Shown one piece after another: positions 8,345 to 17,221 of a stretch of 64,000 nucleotides of DNA. Position numbers and translations under genes: made by a program. Each line of letters begins with the position of its first letter. Within the stretch, counting starts at the first letter, position 1. The notes below the pieces were generated by a model, which did no database searches, was not told the origin of the DNA, and saw nothing but the letters and a program-made list of their open reading frames with translations. Source of the stretch: Roseomonas acroporae (lineage in GTDB: Bacteria > Pseudomonadota > Alphaproteobacteria > Acetobacterales > Acetobacteraceae); NCBI RefSeq assembly GCF_023223525.1, contig NZ_JALPRX010000071.1, forward strand, positions 1-64,000. Reading direction: 5' to 3'.

Positions 8345-9655
8345 GTGGCGCGGCTGCGTCTCCTCAACGAGATACCCCGCGCCGAGCGTCGGCCGGCGCG
8401 CGTCTTCGAGGGCACCGCCCTCGACTACCGCGACCAGATCCGGCAGCACCTGCTTGCCCAGGGCCTCGCCGCCCATGCCGAGCTGTTCGCCGAGGCCAAC
8501 CCGCTGCCGGATCGCGTTCAGTGGTTCACCGGCCTGGACGGCGAGATCCGGTCCCTCGACACGCTGCCGATCGAGCGCCAGCGCGCGCTGGCCGCCGAGA
8601 CGGCCGGGCTGGTGGAGGATCTGTCGCGCGAGGCGGAGCGGCTGCGCGCCGAGCGCAACCCCTCGCTGCGCACCCTGGGCGAGCTGCTGGCCGTGGCGCT
8701 GGAGGGCTCGCGCCTCGCCGACCTGCGCCTCGTCGGGAAGCAGCCCGTGCTGGCCGGCTGGGGGCTGCGGCCGGTGGACACCACCTCGCTGCCGCCGCCC
8801 AACCTGCTCGGCGAATTGCGCCGCGTCGCCGCCGTGGCGCCGCCAGCCCCGCCGCCTTCCCCGCCGGCGCTCCCGGAGCCCCTCCCGGAGCCGTCTCCAC
8901 CCCCGCCCGGACCGACGCCGCCCCCGCCGCCCCCTGCCGCCGCGCCGGCGCGCGGGCCATGGCCGCTGCGCCTGCTGGCGGCCTCGGCGGCGCTGCTGCT
9001 GCTGGCGGCGCTGCTCGCCTTTCTCCTGCCCGGACTGGTGGCCGGCGCCGTGGCCGCGCTGCGCGCCCCGCTGCCGCGCATCTGCCAGCCCGCGCCCGCG
9101 CCGGACGAGGGGCTGATCGGCCTGCAGCAGGAGGAGACGCGGCTGCGCGCCCGCGTCGCCGAGCTGGAGCGCGGCCTGGCCGAGCGCATCGTGCAGTGCC
9201 GCCTGGACGCGGCGCCGCCCCCGCCGCCTCCGACGCCGCCTCCCGCGCCGCCGCAGCGCAGCGAGATGGACCGCCGGCTGGAGCGCGAGGGCGCGCGGAA
9301 CAGCGACTTCCAGGTGACGCTGTCCTGGGACGGCCCCGCCGACCTCGACCTGCATGTCCGCTGCCCGGGCGGGGGGGAGATCTTCTTCCAGAACCGGCGC
9401 GCCTGCGGCGCCACGCTGGACGTGGACATGAACGCCGGCGGGCGGATGTCGAACCAGCCGGTGGAGAACGTCGTCTGGGCCGGCCGGCCGGCGCCCGGCA
9501 CCTGGCGCGTGATCGTGGACTACTACGACTTCGACCGCCGCCGCACCCCCGTGCCCTTCGTCGTGCGCGTGCGGCTGGAGGGCCAGCAGCGCGAGTATCG
9601 CGGCGTCGCCAACGGGCCCACCGAGCAGGTCGTGACGGAGTTCACCATCCGATGA
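8345..9655 (+). CDS. membrane-anchored DUF2135-like domain protein with SrfA-like N-terminal domain
   Basis: A 436-aa protein starting at GTG 8345 with GAGG seven bases upstream. Residues 1-155 resemble the N-terminal domain of the preceding protease (IRQH...LFAE, then [12 protein letters not shown]). A Pro-rich linker, one transmembrane helix (about 207-235) and the juxtamembrane coiled coil [19 protein letters not shown] ending at Cys285 follow. The C-terminal domain (about 317-436) begins [17 protein letters not shown] and has the Asp-rich DVDMNAG and VENVVW motifs seen in DUF2135/YfaP-like domains, which often occur with VWA proteins. It is predicted to face the periplasm. The gene is 9 bp after the protease gene and 85 bp before the VWA gene. 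Confidence 0.78.
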
Positions 9656-9740
9656 CGGCCGGGCCACTGAGGGACGTGGCAGCGGGCCGGGGGGCGGCGA
9701 TCGCGCCTGCCCCGGCCGGCCGGCCGATGGCGAGGGAGCG

Positions 9741-10793
9741 ATGACCGAGCCGCCGACCACGAACGGCATGCCGGGCCGGTCACCCCCCTTGCCGCCGCCC
9801 CCCTGGCCGTCGCCCCGGCGGCACCGCTTCCTGCCGGCGCTCGCGCTGGCCTCCCTCGCGGCCGGCCTGCCGCTCGCGGCCCTGGCCGGCTGGTGGGGCT
9901 TCGAGCTGGCGGCGGCGCTGCACGGCAGCGACAGCGCGCGTGAGGCGATCTGCCGCGTCCCGCCCGGCCTCTACGGCGACCTGCGCGCCGAGGAGACCGA
10001 CCTGCGCCGCCGCGTCGCCGAGCTGGAGGGCGACCTCGCCCGCCGCCGTGCGCAGTGCCGCGTCTGCGCCGACCCGGAGGCGGTGGACGTGGCGCTGGTG
10101 GTGGACACCTCCGCCTCGATGCGCTGGCCCGCCACCATGGACGCCGCCGCCGAGCGCGCCCGCATCGCCCAGATCGAGCGCGAGGCCGGCCCGGTCGCCG
10201 AGCCGCGCGGCAACGACCGCTTCCTGGCCGAGCTGAACCGCACCCCGCCCGCGCAGCAGCGCATGGAGGCGGCGCGCCGGGCCGCCCTCGCCGCGCTGGA
10301 GGGGCTGCCGGCGCGGGCGCGGGTGCAGCTCCTCTCCTTCGCCGGCGCGCCGGACGATGCGCAGGAGCGGCCGAGCTGCACCGTCGCGCCGGTGGGCAGC
10401 TTCCCGGGGCCGGACCGCGCGCCGCTGCAATCGGCGCTGCGCGCGCTGCGGCCGGATGCCAGCGGCACGCCGCTCGCCCAGGCGATCGAGCGCGGCGCGG
10501 CGGCGGTGCGCGCGCGGCCCGAGGGCGTGCCGGGCATGGTGGTGGTGATCACGGACGGGGTGGAATCCTGCCGCGGCGACCCCTGCGCGGCGGCGCGCGC
10601 GGCCCGGGCGGCCGATCCGGGGCTGGCCATCGCGGTGGTGGACATCGCGCGCAACGAGCAGATCGCCTGCCTCGCCGAGGCGACGGGCGGGCGGGTCTTC
10701 GCGCCGGAGGCGGGGGCGGATCTGGGGCGGCTGCTGGCCGAGCGGCTGCGGGCGGCGCCGCAGAACGCCTGCATCCCGCGCGCGTCGCGGTGA
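9741..10793 (+). CDS. membrane-anchored VWA domain protein
   Basis: A 350-aa protein with a short cytosolic N-terminus, one transmembrane helix (about 28-50) and the coiled coil ETDLRRRVAELEGDLARRR ending in QCRVC. The von Willebrand factor A domain runs from about residue 115 to 345. The MIDAS metal site looks complete: DTSAS at D122, the later SGTPL threonine and ITDG. VWA domains bind partner proteins through the metal. The segment from the helix to QCR is clearly related to that in the preceding gene, so both present different periplasmic domains on one kind of stalk. GGGAG precedes the ATG at good spacing. A hairpin-rich repeat (10800-11085) separates it from srfB. Confidence 0.85.
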   Translation: MTEPPTTNGMPGRSPPLPPPPWPSPRRHRFLPALALASLAAGLPLAALAGWWGFELAAALHGSDSAREAICRVPPGLYGDLRAEETDLRRRVAELEGDLARRRAQCRVCADPEAVDVALVVDTSASMRWPATMDAAAERARIAQIEREAGPVAEPRGNDRFLAELNRTPPAQQRMEAARRAALAALEGLPARARVQLLSFAGAPDDAQERPSCTVAPVGSFPGPDRAPLQSALRALRPDASGTPLAQAIERGAAAVRARPEGVPGMVVVITDGVESCRGDPCAAARAARAADPGLAIAVVDIARNEQIACLAEATGGRVFAPEAGADLGRLLAERLRAAPQNACIPRASR

Positions 10794-10799
10794 GGGGGG

Positions 10800-11085
10800 T
10801 GGGATTCCCGTCGCTTCCGGCGGGGAAGGCTGCGCCTTCCCCTGCACCCCTACCTTCGGGGAGGGCGTTGCCCTCCCCGGACCCCACCCACCAGGAACCT
10901 CAGGTTCCTGGACCTCCGCCGGCGTTTCGCGGCCTCCCGGGATCAACCGTCGGGACTCGAATCCAAATGGGGTTTCCAAAGGGGCTTCGCCCTTTGGTGG
11001 GGTCCAGGGGCAAAGCCCCTGGTCCGGAGGGGTACGGGGAGGGTGAAACCCTCCCCGCCGCCCTGCCCAATCCCGGCAACCCGCC
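10800..11085. repeat. hairpin-string intergenic repeat (copy P1)
   Basis: Some 285 bp made of successive short inverted repeats, mostly with 3-nt loops: GGGGAAGGC-tgc-GCCTTCCCC, GGGGAGGGC-gtt-GCCCTCCCC, CCAGGAACCT-c-AGGTTCCTGG, CCAAAGGG-gcttcg-CCCTTTGG, CCAGGGGC-aaa-GCCCCTGG and GGGGAGGGT-gaa-ACCCTCCCC. A related string lies at 44868-45062. It occupies the whole gap between the VWA gene and srfB. Confidence 0.8.
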
Positions 11086-11100
11086 TATGATCGGCCGCGC

Positions 11101-14100
11101 ATGATCGAGCCCCATTCCGCGCTCCCCCCTTTCCTGCCGGGCAGCGACGTGCCGCTGGTGCCCAATTCCGGCGTGCAGTTCCTCGACGCCGCCCTGCCGC
11201 TGGAGCGCGTCCGCCTGCGCCGCAACTGGTTCGAGCTGCCGCGCGGCGAGGGTCTCGCCGCGCTGAAGGCCCTGCGCGACGCGCCGGACGAGGGCGGCTA
11301 CGCCTGGGACGAGAACGGCCAGGCGCATTTCGTCGCGATGGACGAGGAAGGCCGCTTCGACATCGACGCGACCGGCGCGCTGGAGCCCTTCCTCGGCAGA
11401 TGGGTGCCGCTGCCCTACCTGCAGGTCGAGGTGGACGGCCCGCCCGGCCGGCGCCGCTTCGCCCCGGGGCCGGAGAACTGGGCGCGCATCCGCGTCGTGA
11501 AGCTCGCGGAGAAGGAGCCGGACGGGCGCACCCACCGCGCCGTGCTGGCCTTCGACACCACCACCGCCGCGCGCCTGCCCGGCGCCGGCTTCCTCACCCC
11601 CTGGAACGACGAGCCGGCGCGCTTCGCCCTGGCCTCCACCCCGGCCGAGGCGGGCTGGCTGCTCGACCGGGAATGGATGCGCGGCTGGCTGGCCGAGTTG
11701 TACCGCGAGCGCGACATCGCCGGCCGCGCCCTGGCGCCGGACGCGGAGATCGGCTGCCGGCACCTCGCCGCCTACCTCACCTTCCTCGCCGTGCTGGAGG
11801 AGAGCGGCGCGCTGCCGCCGATCCGGCTGATCGACCTCGCCACCGCCGAGCGCACGCCGGGCGGGGTGATCGAGGTGGACCTGGTGCTCGACCTCGGCAA
11901 TTCCCGCTCCTGCGGCTTCCTGGTGGAGCGCACGGCGGGGCGCGCCGCCTCGCTCTCGGACAGCTACCGCCTCGCCCTGCGCGACCTCTCGGCGCCGGAG
12001 GAGACCTCCAACCTGCCCTTCGAGAGCCGGGTGGAATTCGCCCGCGCCGGCTTCGGCAAGGAGGAATGGTCGCTGCAATCGGGGCGCGGCACCGCCTTCG
12101 ACTGGCCGAGCCCGGTGCGCGTCGGGCCGGAGGCGGCGCGGCTGTCCAGCCGCAACCGCGGCAACGAGGGCCAGACCGGGCTCTCCAGCCCGAAGCGGTA
12201 TCTCTGGGACGAGGCGCCGGTGCTGACCCCCTGGCGCTTCAACCCGGCATCGGACCCGGAGGGCGCCATCCGCGGCGGCTTCCTGCGCTTCGTCTCCGAG
12301 GACGGCACGGTGCTGTCGATGAAGCGGCGCGGCGGCATCGCGCTCCGGCCGCTGTTCAGCCGCGCCAGCCTGTTCACCTTCTTCCTGCTGGAGGTGCTGC
12401 TCCAGGCCCGCGCCCAGGTGAACGGCTACGCCGCGCGCTACGGCCGGCAGGACCTCGCCGCGCCGCGCCGTCTGGGCCGGCTGATCCTGACCCTGCCGCC
12501 CGCCCTGCCGCCCGAGGAGGTGCGCAAGGTGCGCGAGCGCGCCAACGCCGCCGCCTACCTGCTGGAGGACGTGACCGGCACGCGCGGCAGGCAGAAGCGC
12601 CTGGAGGTGGAGGCGCGGCTGGACGAGGCGACGGCGACGCAGATCGTCTATCTCTACGACCAGATCAGCCACGCCTATCGCGGCGACGCGCCCGCCTATC
12701 TCGACCTGATCGGGCGGCGGCGGCCGCCGGGAACGGGGGCGGAGGCGGCGGGCCAGGAGGCGCCCTCGCTGCGCATCGCCTCGATCGACGTGGGCGGCGG
12801 CACCACCGACCTCGCCATCTACACCTACACGCTGGCCGACCGCGTGGTGGTGCCGCGCGAGGATTTCCGCGAGGGCTTCCGCCTCGCCGGCGACGACGTG
12901 CTGGAGACGGTGGTGATGCGCCACGTCCTGCCCGGGCTGCGCCGCGCCCTGGCGGGGGCGGGCAACATGGGGATGGCGCGGGCGCAGCACTTCCTGCTCT
13001 CGCTGTTCCGCCGGCCGGCCGATACCGAGCCGGAGCGGCAGGCGCGCCGCCTCGCGCTCAACCACGTCCTCGCCCCCGCCGCCCTCGGGCTGCTGGCGGA
13101 GTACGAGGGCTGGAGCCCGCTCGCCGCCGGCGGCGTCGAGACTCGCACGCTCGGCGCGCTGCTCGCCGTGCGCGCCCCGGCGGGGCTGCGGGCGCTCGAT
13201 CCCGAGGCGCGCGCGGCCCAGGGTGGCAACCAGAACCGCGGGCAGTCGCGCGAGGCGGCCACGGTGCGCGCCGCCGCCTGGCTCGACGCGCGCGCCGCCG
13301 AGGCCGGGGCCATCGGCTTCCGCACCGAGGCGGCCGAGATCGAGCTGGACTTCGCCGCCATCCACGAGACGGTGCGCCGCACCCTGCGCGACGCGCTCGA
13401 CCCGCTCTGCGAGATCGTGCACCGCTTCGGCTGCGACGTGCTGCTGCTCTCCGGGCGCGGCGCGCGCTGGCCGGCGGTGCAGGACCTCGTCACCGCCTCG
13501 CTCGCCGTGGAGCCGGACCGGGTGCAGCCCATGCACCACTACCGCGTCGGCGCCTGGTATCCGCATGCCGACGCGACGGGGCGCATCTCCGACCCCAAGA
13601 CCACGGTCGCGGTCGGCGCCATGCTGTGCCGGCTGCTGCGCGACGGGCAGCTCGACAACCTCGCCCTGGTGGACAAGTTCGGCATGCGCTCCACCGCGCG
13701 CTATGTCGGGCTGATGGAGAACGACGGCCGCATCCGCGCCGACCGCGTGCTGTTCAGCGGCCTCGACCTCGACAGCGAGGAGGGCGGCGGCGAGATGGCG
13801 GAACGCACGCTGCCCTTCTCCGGCCGCTGCTTCCTGGGCTTCAAGCAGTTCCGCGCCGAGCGCTGGCCGGCGAGCCCGCTCTACCGCATCGAATTCGCCT
13901 CGCCCGAGGCGGCGCAGGGCATCGCGCTGCCGTTGCAGGTGACGCTGCGCCGCTCCTCGGGGCGGGCGCCGGACGGGGGCGAGGCGACCGACTTCGAGAT
14001 CGACGAGAGCCGGGTGTTCGACGCGCGCGGCAACCGGCTGGCGGAGCGCACGGTGCGGCGGCGGCTGCAGACGCTGCGCTCCGAGGATGGCAGCTACTGG

Positions 14101-14154
14101 CTGGATACCGGGCAGCTCGCGACGCTGGACGCGGTGCTGGGGGCGTTGGCGTAG
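11101..14154 (+). CDS. srfB: virulence factor SrfB family, actin/Hsp70-fold ATPase
   Basis: A 1017-aa protein of the SrfB family. Three nucleotide-binding signatures of the actin/Hsp70 superfamily are visible: phosphate-1 VDLVLDLGNSRSCGFLVE (about 259-276), phosphate-2 IDVGGGTTDLAIY (about 561-573) and the adenosine motif LLLSGRGARWPAVQDLV (about 781-797). It has no signal peptide and should act in the cytoplasm, presumably as an ATP-driven switch or scaffold. srfB is named from the Salmonella srfABC genes; its molecular role is not established. The following small membrane-protein gene and srfC are on the same strand, and the three upstream genes encode single-helix membrane proteins, so a membrane-linked complex is inferred. 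Confidence 0.85.
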   Translation: MIEPHSALPPFLPGSDVPLVPNSGVQFLDAALPLERVRLRRNWFELPRGEGLAALKALRDAPDEGGYAWDENGQAHFVAMDEEGRFDIDATGALEPFLGRWVPLPYLQVEVDGPPGRRRFAPGPENWARIRVVKLAEKEPDGRTHRAVLAFDTTTAARLPGAGFLTPWNDEPARFALASTPAEAGWLLDREWMRGWLAELYRERDIAGRALAPDAEIGCRHLAAYLTFLAVLEESGALPPIRLIDLATAERTPGGVIEVDLVLDLGNSRSCGFLVERTAGRAASLSDSYRLALRDLSAPEETSNLPFESRVEFARAGFGKEEWSLQSGRGTAFDWPSPVRVGPEAARLSSRNRGNEGQTGLSSPKRYLWDEAPVLTPWRFNPASDPEGAIRGGFLRFVSEDGTVLSMKRRGGIALRPLFSRASLFTFFLLEVLLQARAQVNGYAARYGRQDLAAPRRLGRLILTLPPALPPEEVRKVRERANAAAYLLEDVTGTRGRQKRLEVEARLDEATATQIVYLYDQISHAYRGDAPAYLDLIGRRRPPGTGAEAAGQEAPSLRIASIDVGGGTTDLAIYTYTLADRVVVPREDFREGFRLAGDDVLETVVMRHVLPGLRRALAGAGNMGMARAQHFLLSLFRRPADTEPERQARRLALNHVLAPAALGLLAEYEGWSPLAAGGVETRTLGALLAVRAPAGLRALDPEARAAQGGNQNRGQSREAATVRAAAWLDARAAEAGAIGFRTEAAEIELDFAAIHETVRRTLRDALDPLCEIVHRFGCDVLLLSGRGARWPAVQDLVTASLAVEPDRVQPMHHYRVGAWYPHADATGRISDPKTTVAVGAMLCRLLRDGQLDNLALVDKFGMRSTARYVGLMENDGRIRADRVLFSGLDLDSEEGGGEMAERTLPFSGRCFLGFKQFRAERWPASPLYRIEFASPEAAQGIALPLQVTLRRSSGRAPDGGEATDFEIDESRVFDARGNRLAERTVRRRLQTLRSEDGSYWLDTGQLATLDAVLGALA

Positions 14155-14305
14155 GGCGGGGCGCGAGGGACCGTGGGCACGGTTCCCGCCGGCCGGCCCG
14201 GGACAGCGGCATGCCGCCGCGCCATTGACACGGATCGGCCGGTGGCGACAGGGAGGGGCGTGGCACCGGTCGTGCCGGGCGCGAGCGAGGCGGAGGCCGT
14301 CTTCC

Positions 14306-14467
14306 ATTCCCGAGAACCCCGGCGGCCGGCCGCCCATCGACTTCCTGCCGATCCTCGTGCTGCTCGCGGTCGTCGGTCTGGGCACCCTGGGCTGGTGGCT
14401 GTTCCCGAAGCTGCTCGCCCTGGTCACCTACCAGGACTGCGTGGCTTCCGGCCGGATGAATTGCTGA
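14306..14467 (+). CDS. putative 53-aa single-helix membrane protein, possible ATT start
   Basis: A short reading frame between srfB and srfC encodes a hydrophobic helix (FLPILVLLAVVGLGTLGWWL) followed by a Cys-flanked tail, YQDCVASGRMNC. No ATG, GTG or TTG start fits in frame. An ATT at 14306 has GGAGG nine bases upstream; reading from upstream ATG codons would pass through sequence that looks non-coding. The stop is TGA at 14465. The helix-plus-tail pattern and position suggest a real small subunit of the Srf locus, but the start is a guess. Confidence 0.5.
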   Translation: MPENPGGRPPIDFLPILVLLAVVGLGTLGWWLFPKLLALVTYQDCVASGRMNC

Positions 14468-14470
14468 GGC

Positions 14471-14572
14471 CGGAGCGGATCGCCGGAGGCGTGAATCCGC
14501 CCCGGAAGCAACGGGCCACGGCGAAGCGCGGGCGCGGCCGGGCGAGTACGCCCGGCCTGAAAATGCTCTATC
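14471..14572 (-). repeat. dispersed composite repeat, modules A and B degenerate (copy R3)
   Basis: Inverted copy starting GGAGCGGATCGCCGG and ending GAAAATGCTCTATC. Its module-B hairpin reads GGCCGGGCG-agta-CGCCCGGCC, a perfect stem whose sequence differs from other copies. It ends 10 bp before the srfC start codon, leaving little room for a ribosome-binding site. Confidence 0.8.
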
Positions 14573-14582
14573 CTCGGCCGCC

Positions 14583-17180
14583 ATGTCCGACGCCGAGACC
14601 GACTCCCTGATCCGCCGCTGCGCCGAGACCGAACGCGCCGCCGCCGGCGCCCTCGCCTGGCTGCGCGACTTCCCGGCGCGCACCGCGACGCAGCGGCCGG
14701 TGCTGGAGAAGGAGCTGCGCCTCGCCGCCGTGGAGGCGCGCAAGCTGCGGGGCGCCGCCGCGCGGCCGGTGGCGGTGGGCGTGTACGGGCTGTCGCAGGC
14801 CGGCAAGTCCTACCTGATCTCCACCCTGGCGCGCCCGCCCGGCGAGGAGCTGCTGGCCGAGCTGGACCGGCCGCGCGGATTCCTCGCCGACATCAACCCG
14901 GAGAGCGAGAAGGAGGCCACCGGCCTCGTCACCCGCTTCACCATGCGGCGCGAGGCGGGGCCGCCCGGCTTCCCGGTGCGGCTGCGGCTGCTGACCGAGA
15001 CGGATCTCGTCAAGATCCTCGCCAATTCCTGGTACCGCGACGCCAAGGATTCCGAGGCCGCCGGCGCCGTGCCGCCCGAGGCCGTCGCCGAGGCGCTGGC
15101 CGCCGCCGGGCGCGACGCGGCGTCCTCGCGCGAGCTGGACGAGTTCGACGCCGAGGATGCGTGGGACCTGCAGAGCTACGTGGAGACGGAATTCCGCGGC
15201 TACCTCTCGGCGCAGGATTTCCGCGGCCCCTTCTGGGACCACATGGCCGCGCTGTTGCCGCGCCTGCCGCTGGAGCGGCGGATCGACCTCTACGCGCTGC
15301 TGTGGAACCGCTTCCCGCCCTTCACCGCGCTGCTGCGCCGGCTGGCCGGGCGGCTGCGCGACCTGCGCTTCGACCGCGACGCCTGGGCGCCGATCGCCGC
15401 GCTGGTGCCCAAGACCGAGAGCGTGCTCTCGGTCGATTCGCTCGACCGGCTGCACGACGAGGCGGCGGCGCGGATCGAGATCCAGGCGCAGAACGGCGCC
15501 CGCGCCACGCTGACGCGCCCGGAGCTGACGGCGCTGACGGCGGAATTGCAGATCACCATGGCGAAGCGGCCCTGGCCGATCTTCGAGAGCACCGACCTGC
15601 TCGACTTCCCCGGCGCGCGCGAGCGCATGGCGAAGAACCATGCGGACGAGGTGCCGGCGAACCCGGCGATCCTCGGCCTCTACTTCCTGCGCGGCAAGGT
15701 CGCCTACCTGTTCGAGCGCTACGCCGCCGAGCGCGAGCTGAACGCGCTGCTGCTCTGCATCAAGGAGAGCAACAACCCGTTCGACGCGACGATCCGGCAA
15801 TCCATCCGCGCCTGGATCGCGCGCACCCATGGCGAGCGGCCGGAGGACCGGGCGCGCGTCGAGACGGCGCTGTTCGTCGTGCTGACGCGCATGGACATGC
15901 ACTTCAACCGCACGCCCGGCCGCGACGAGAACGCGCCCTCGCACGATCTGTGGGAGGCGCGGGTGAAGTCGAGCCTGCAACAGCCCTTGCAGGAGGCGAA
16001 CGGGTGGCTGGACAACTGGCACCCCGGCCGGCCCTTCGACAACACGCTGCTGGCGCGCAACCCGGGGCGCTCGCAATCCCTCTCGCGGCTGGCGGCGGAT
16101 GGCGGGGAGGCGGAATTCCTGCCCGGCGTGCCGGAGCGGATCGCCCGCTGGGGCGGCGAATTCGCGTCGCATCCGGAGATCCGCCGGCACGTGCGCGACG
16201 CGCGGCGCGCCTGGGACGAGGTGTTCCGGCTGAACGATGCCGGCATGGCCTATCTGGTCGAGCGGCTCGCGCCGGTCTGCAACCCGCGCCTGAAGCTGGC
16301 GCAGGTGGAGAACCAGGTGTCGCTGCTGCGCGATGCGATGCGCCGGCGGCTCTCCGAGTGGCATGTGGGCGACGACCTGGAGACGGAGCTGGCCAAGCGC
16401 CAGACGGCGCTGGCGCCGGCCGTCGAGGCGCTGCTCGGCTGCGGCGACGCCGCGACCTTCGGCCTGCTGCTGGCGCAGCTCCAGATCGACCCGGCCGAGG
16501 CGCGCGAGGTGCTGCTGCGCGGCGGCGGCAACGGGGAGGCGGCGCAGGCCGCGCCCGCCGCGCGGCCGGGCGGCTCGGTGCGCGACATCTTCGCCCGCAC
16601 CCGCGCCGGCGCCGCCGCCGCCATCACCGCGACGCGGCGCGACCCGCCGCAGGAGAAGGCCGAGGCGCTGGTCGCCGCCTGGCTCGCCAAGCTGCGCCGC
16701 TTCCCGGCCGACCCGGCGCTGCGCGCCTATTTCGGCTTCGACGCCGCCGCCGCCGACGCGCTGGTGGCGGAACTCACCGGCGCCGCGCTGCGCACCCGGC
16801 TGACCGACCGGCTCGCCGCCGCGCTGCGCGCCGGCGGCCAGACCGAGCGCTTCGACCTCGCCGCCGAGCGGCACGCCGTGGCGGCGGCGGGGGTGGTGAA
16901 CGAGCAGGTGAGCCATCTCGGCCTGCGCCAGGACGGGCGGCTGCTGCCGGACCGGCCGCTGCTGGGCGGCGGCGGCCCGCCGGTCTTCGCGCCGCCGCCG
17001 CCGCCGGGGCCGGATTTCGAGATCGGCGAGGAGGCGGAGCCCTACGGCGCGCTGTTCTGCGTCGGCTGGATCGACGCGCTGACCGACGCGGTGCGGCGCA
17101 ACGTGCTGGACCGCGAGGGGGCCGGCCTCGTGGACGCGCGCGAGAACGAGGCGCTGGGGGCGGTGTTGCGGCTGCTGTAG
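14583..17180 (+). CDS. srfC: virulence factor SrfC family, P-loop GTPase-like protein
   Basis: An 865-aa SrfC-family protein. A Walker A motif, GLSQAGKS, sits at about 69-76 and is followed far downstream by STDLLDFPGARERM (about 336-349), which fits a G3/Walker B DxPG element. The long interval between them and the helical C-terminal half resemble dynamin-like or other large GTPases. No membrane helix is seen. It lies downstream of srfB in the usual order. No strong Shine-Dalgarno sequence precedes the ATG at 14583 because a dispersed repeat ends just upstream; translation may depend on readthrough from the small upstream gene. Function beyond the family name is unknown. Confidence 0.82.
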   Translation: MSDAETDSLIRRCAETERAAAGALAWLRDFPARTATQRPVLEKELRLAAVEARKLRGAAARPVAVGVYGLSQAGKSYLISTLARPPGEELLAELDRPRGFLADINPESEKEATGLVTRFTMRREAGPPGFPVRLRLLTETDLVKILANSWYRDAKDSEAAGAVPPEAVAEALAAAGRDAASSRELDEFDAEDAWDLQSYVETEFRGYLSAQDFRGPFWDHMAALLPRLPLERRIDLYALLWNRFPPFTALLRRLAGRLRDLRFDRDAWAPIAALVPKTESVLSVDSLDRLHDEAAARIEIQAQNGARATLTRPELTALTAELQITMAKRPWPIFESTDLLDFPGARERMAKNHADEVPANPAILGLYFLRGKVAYLFERYAAERELNALLLCIKESNNPFDATIRQSIRAWIARTHGERPEDRARVETALFVVLTRMDMHFNRTPGRDENAPSHDLWEARVKSSLQQPLQEANGWLDNWHPGRPFDNTLLARNPGRSQSLSRLAADGGEAEFLPGVPERIARWGGEFASHPEIRRHVRDARRAWDEVFRLNDAGMAYLVERLAPVCNPRLKLAQVENQVSLLRDAMRRRLSEWHVGDDLETELAKRQTALAPAVEALLGCGDAATFGLLLAQLQIDPAEAREVLLRGGGNGEAAQAAPAARPGGSVRDIFARTRAGAAAAITATRRDPPQEKAEALVAAWLAKLRRFPADPALRAYFGFDAAAADALVAELTGAALRTRLTDRLAAALRAGGQTERFDLAAERHAVAAAGVVNEQVSHLGLRQDGRLLPDRPLLGGGGPPVFAPPPPPGPDFEIGEEAEPYGALFCVGWIDALTDAVRRNVLDREGAGLVDARENEALGAVLRLL

Positions 17181-17221
17181 GGCGGGCGGGGCGGCGGGCG
17201 ACGACGGAGAGGAGACTGCCT

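Noticed and set aside
6130-9744. 1204-codon plus-strand frame across the protease and DUF2135-like genes
   Set aside because: Low-complexity Ala/Arg/Gly product; the other frames give the catalytic triad, membrane helices and coiled coils.
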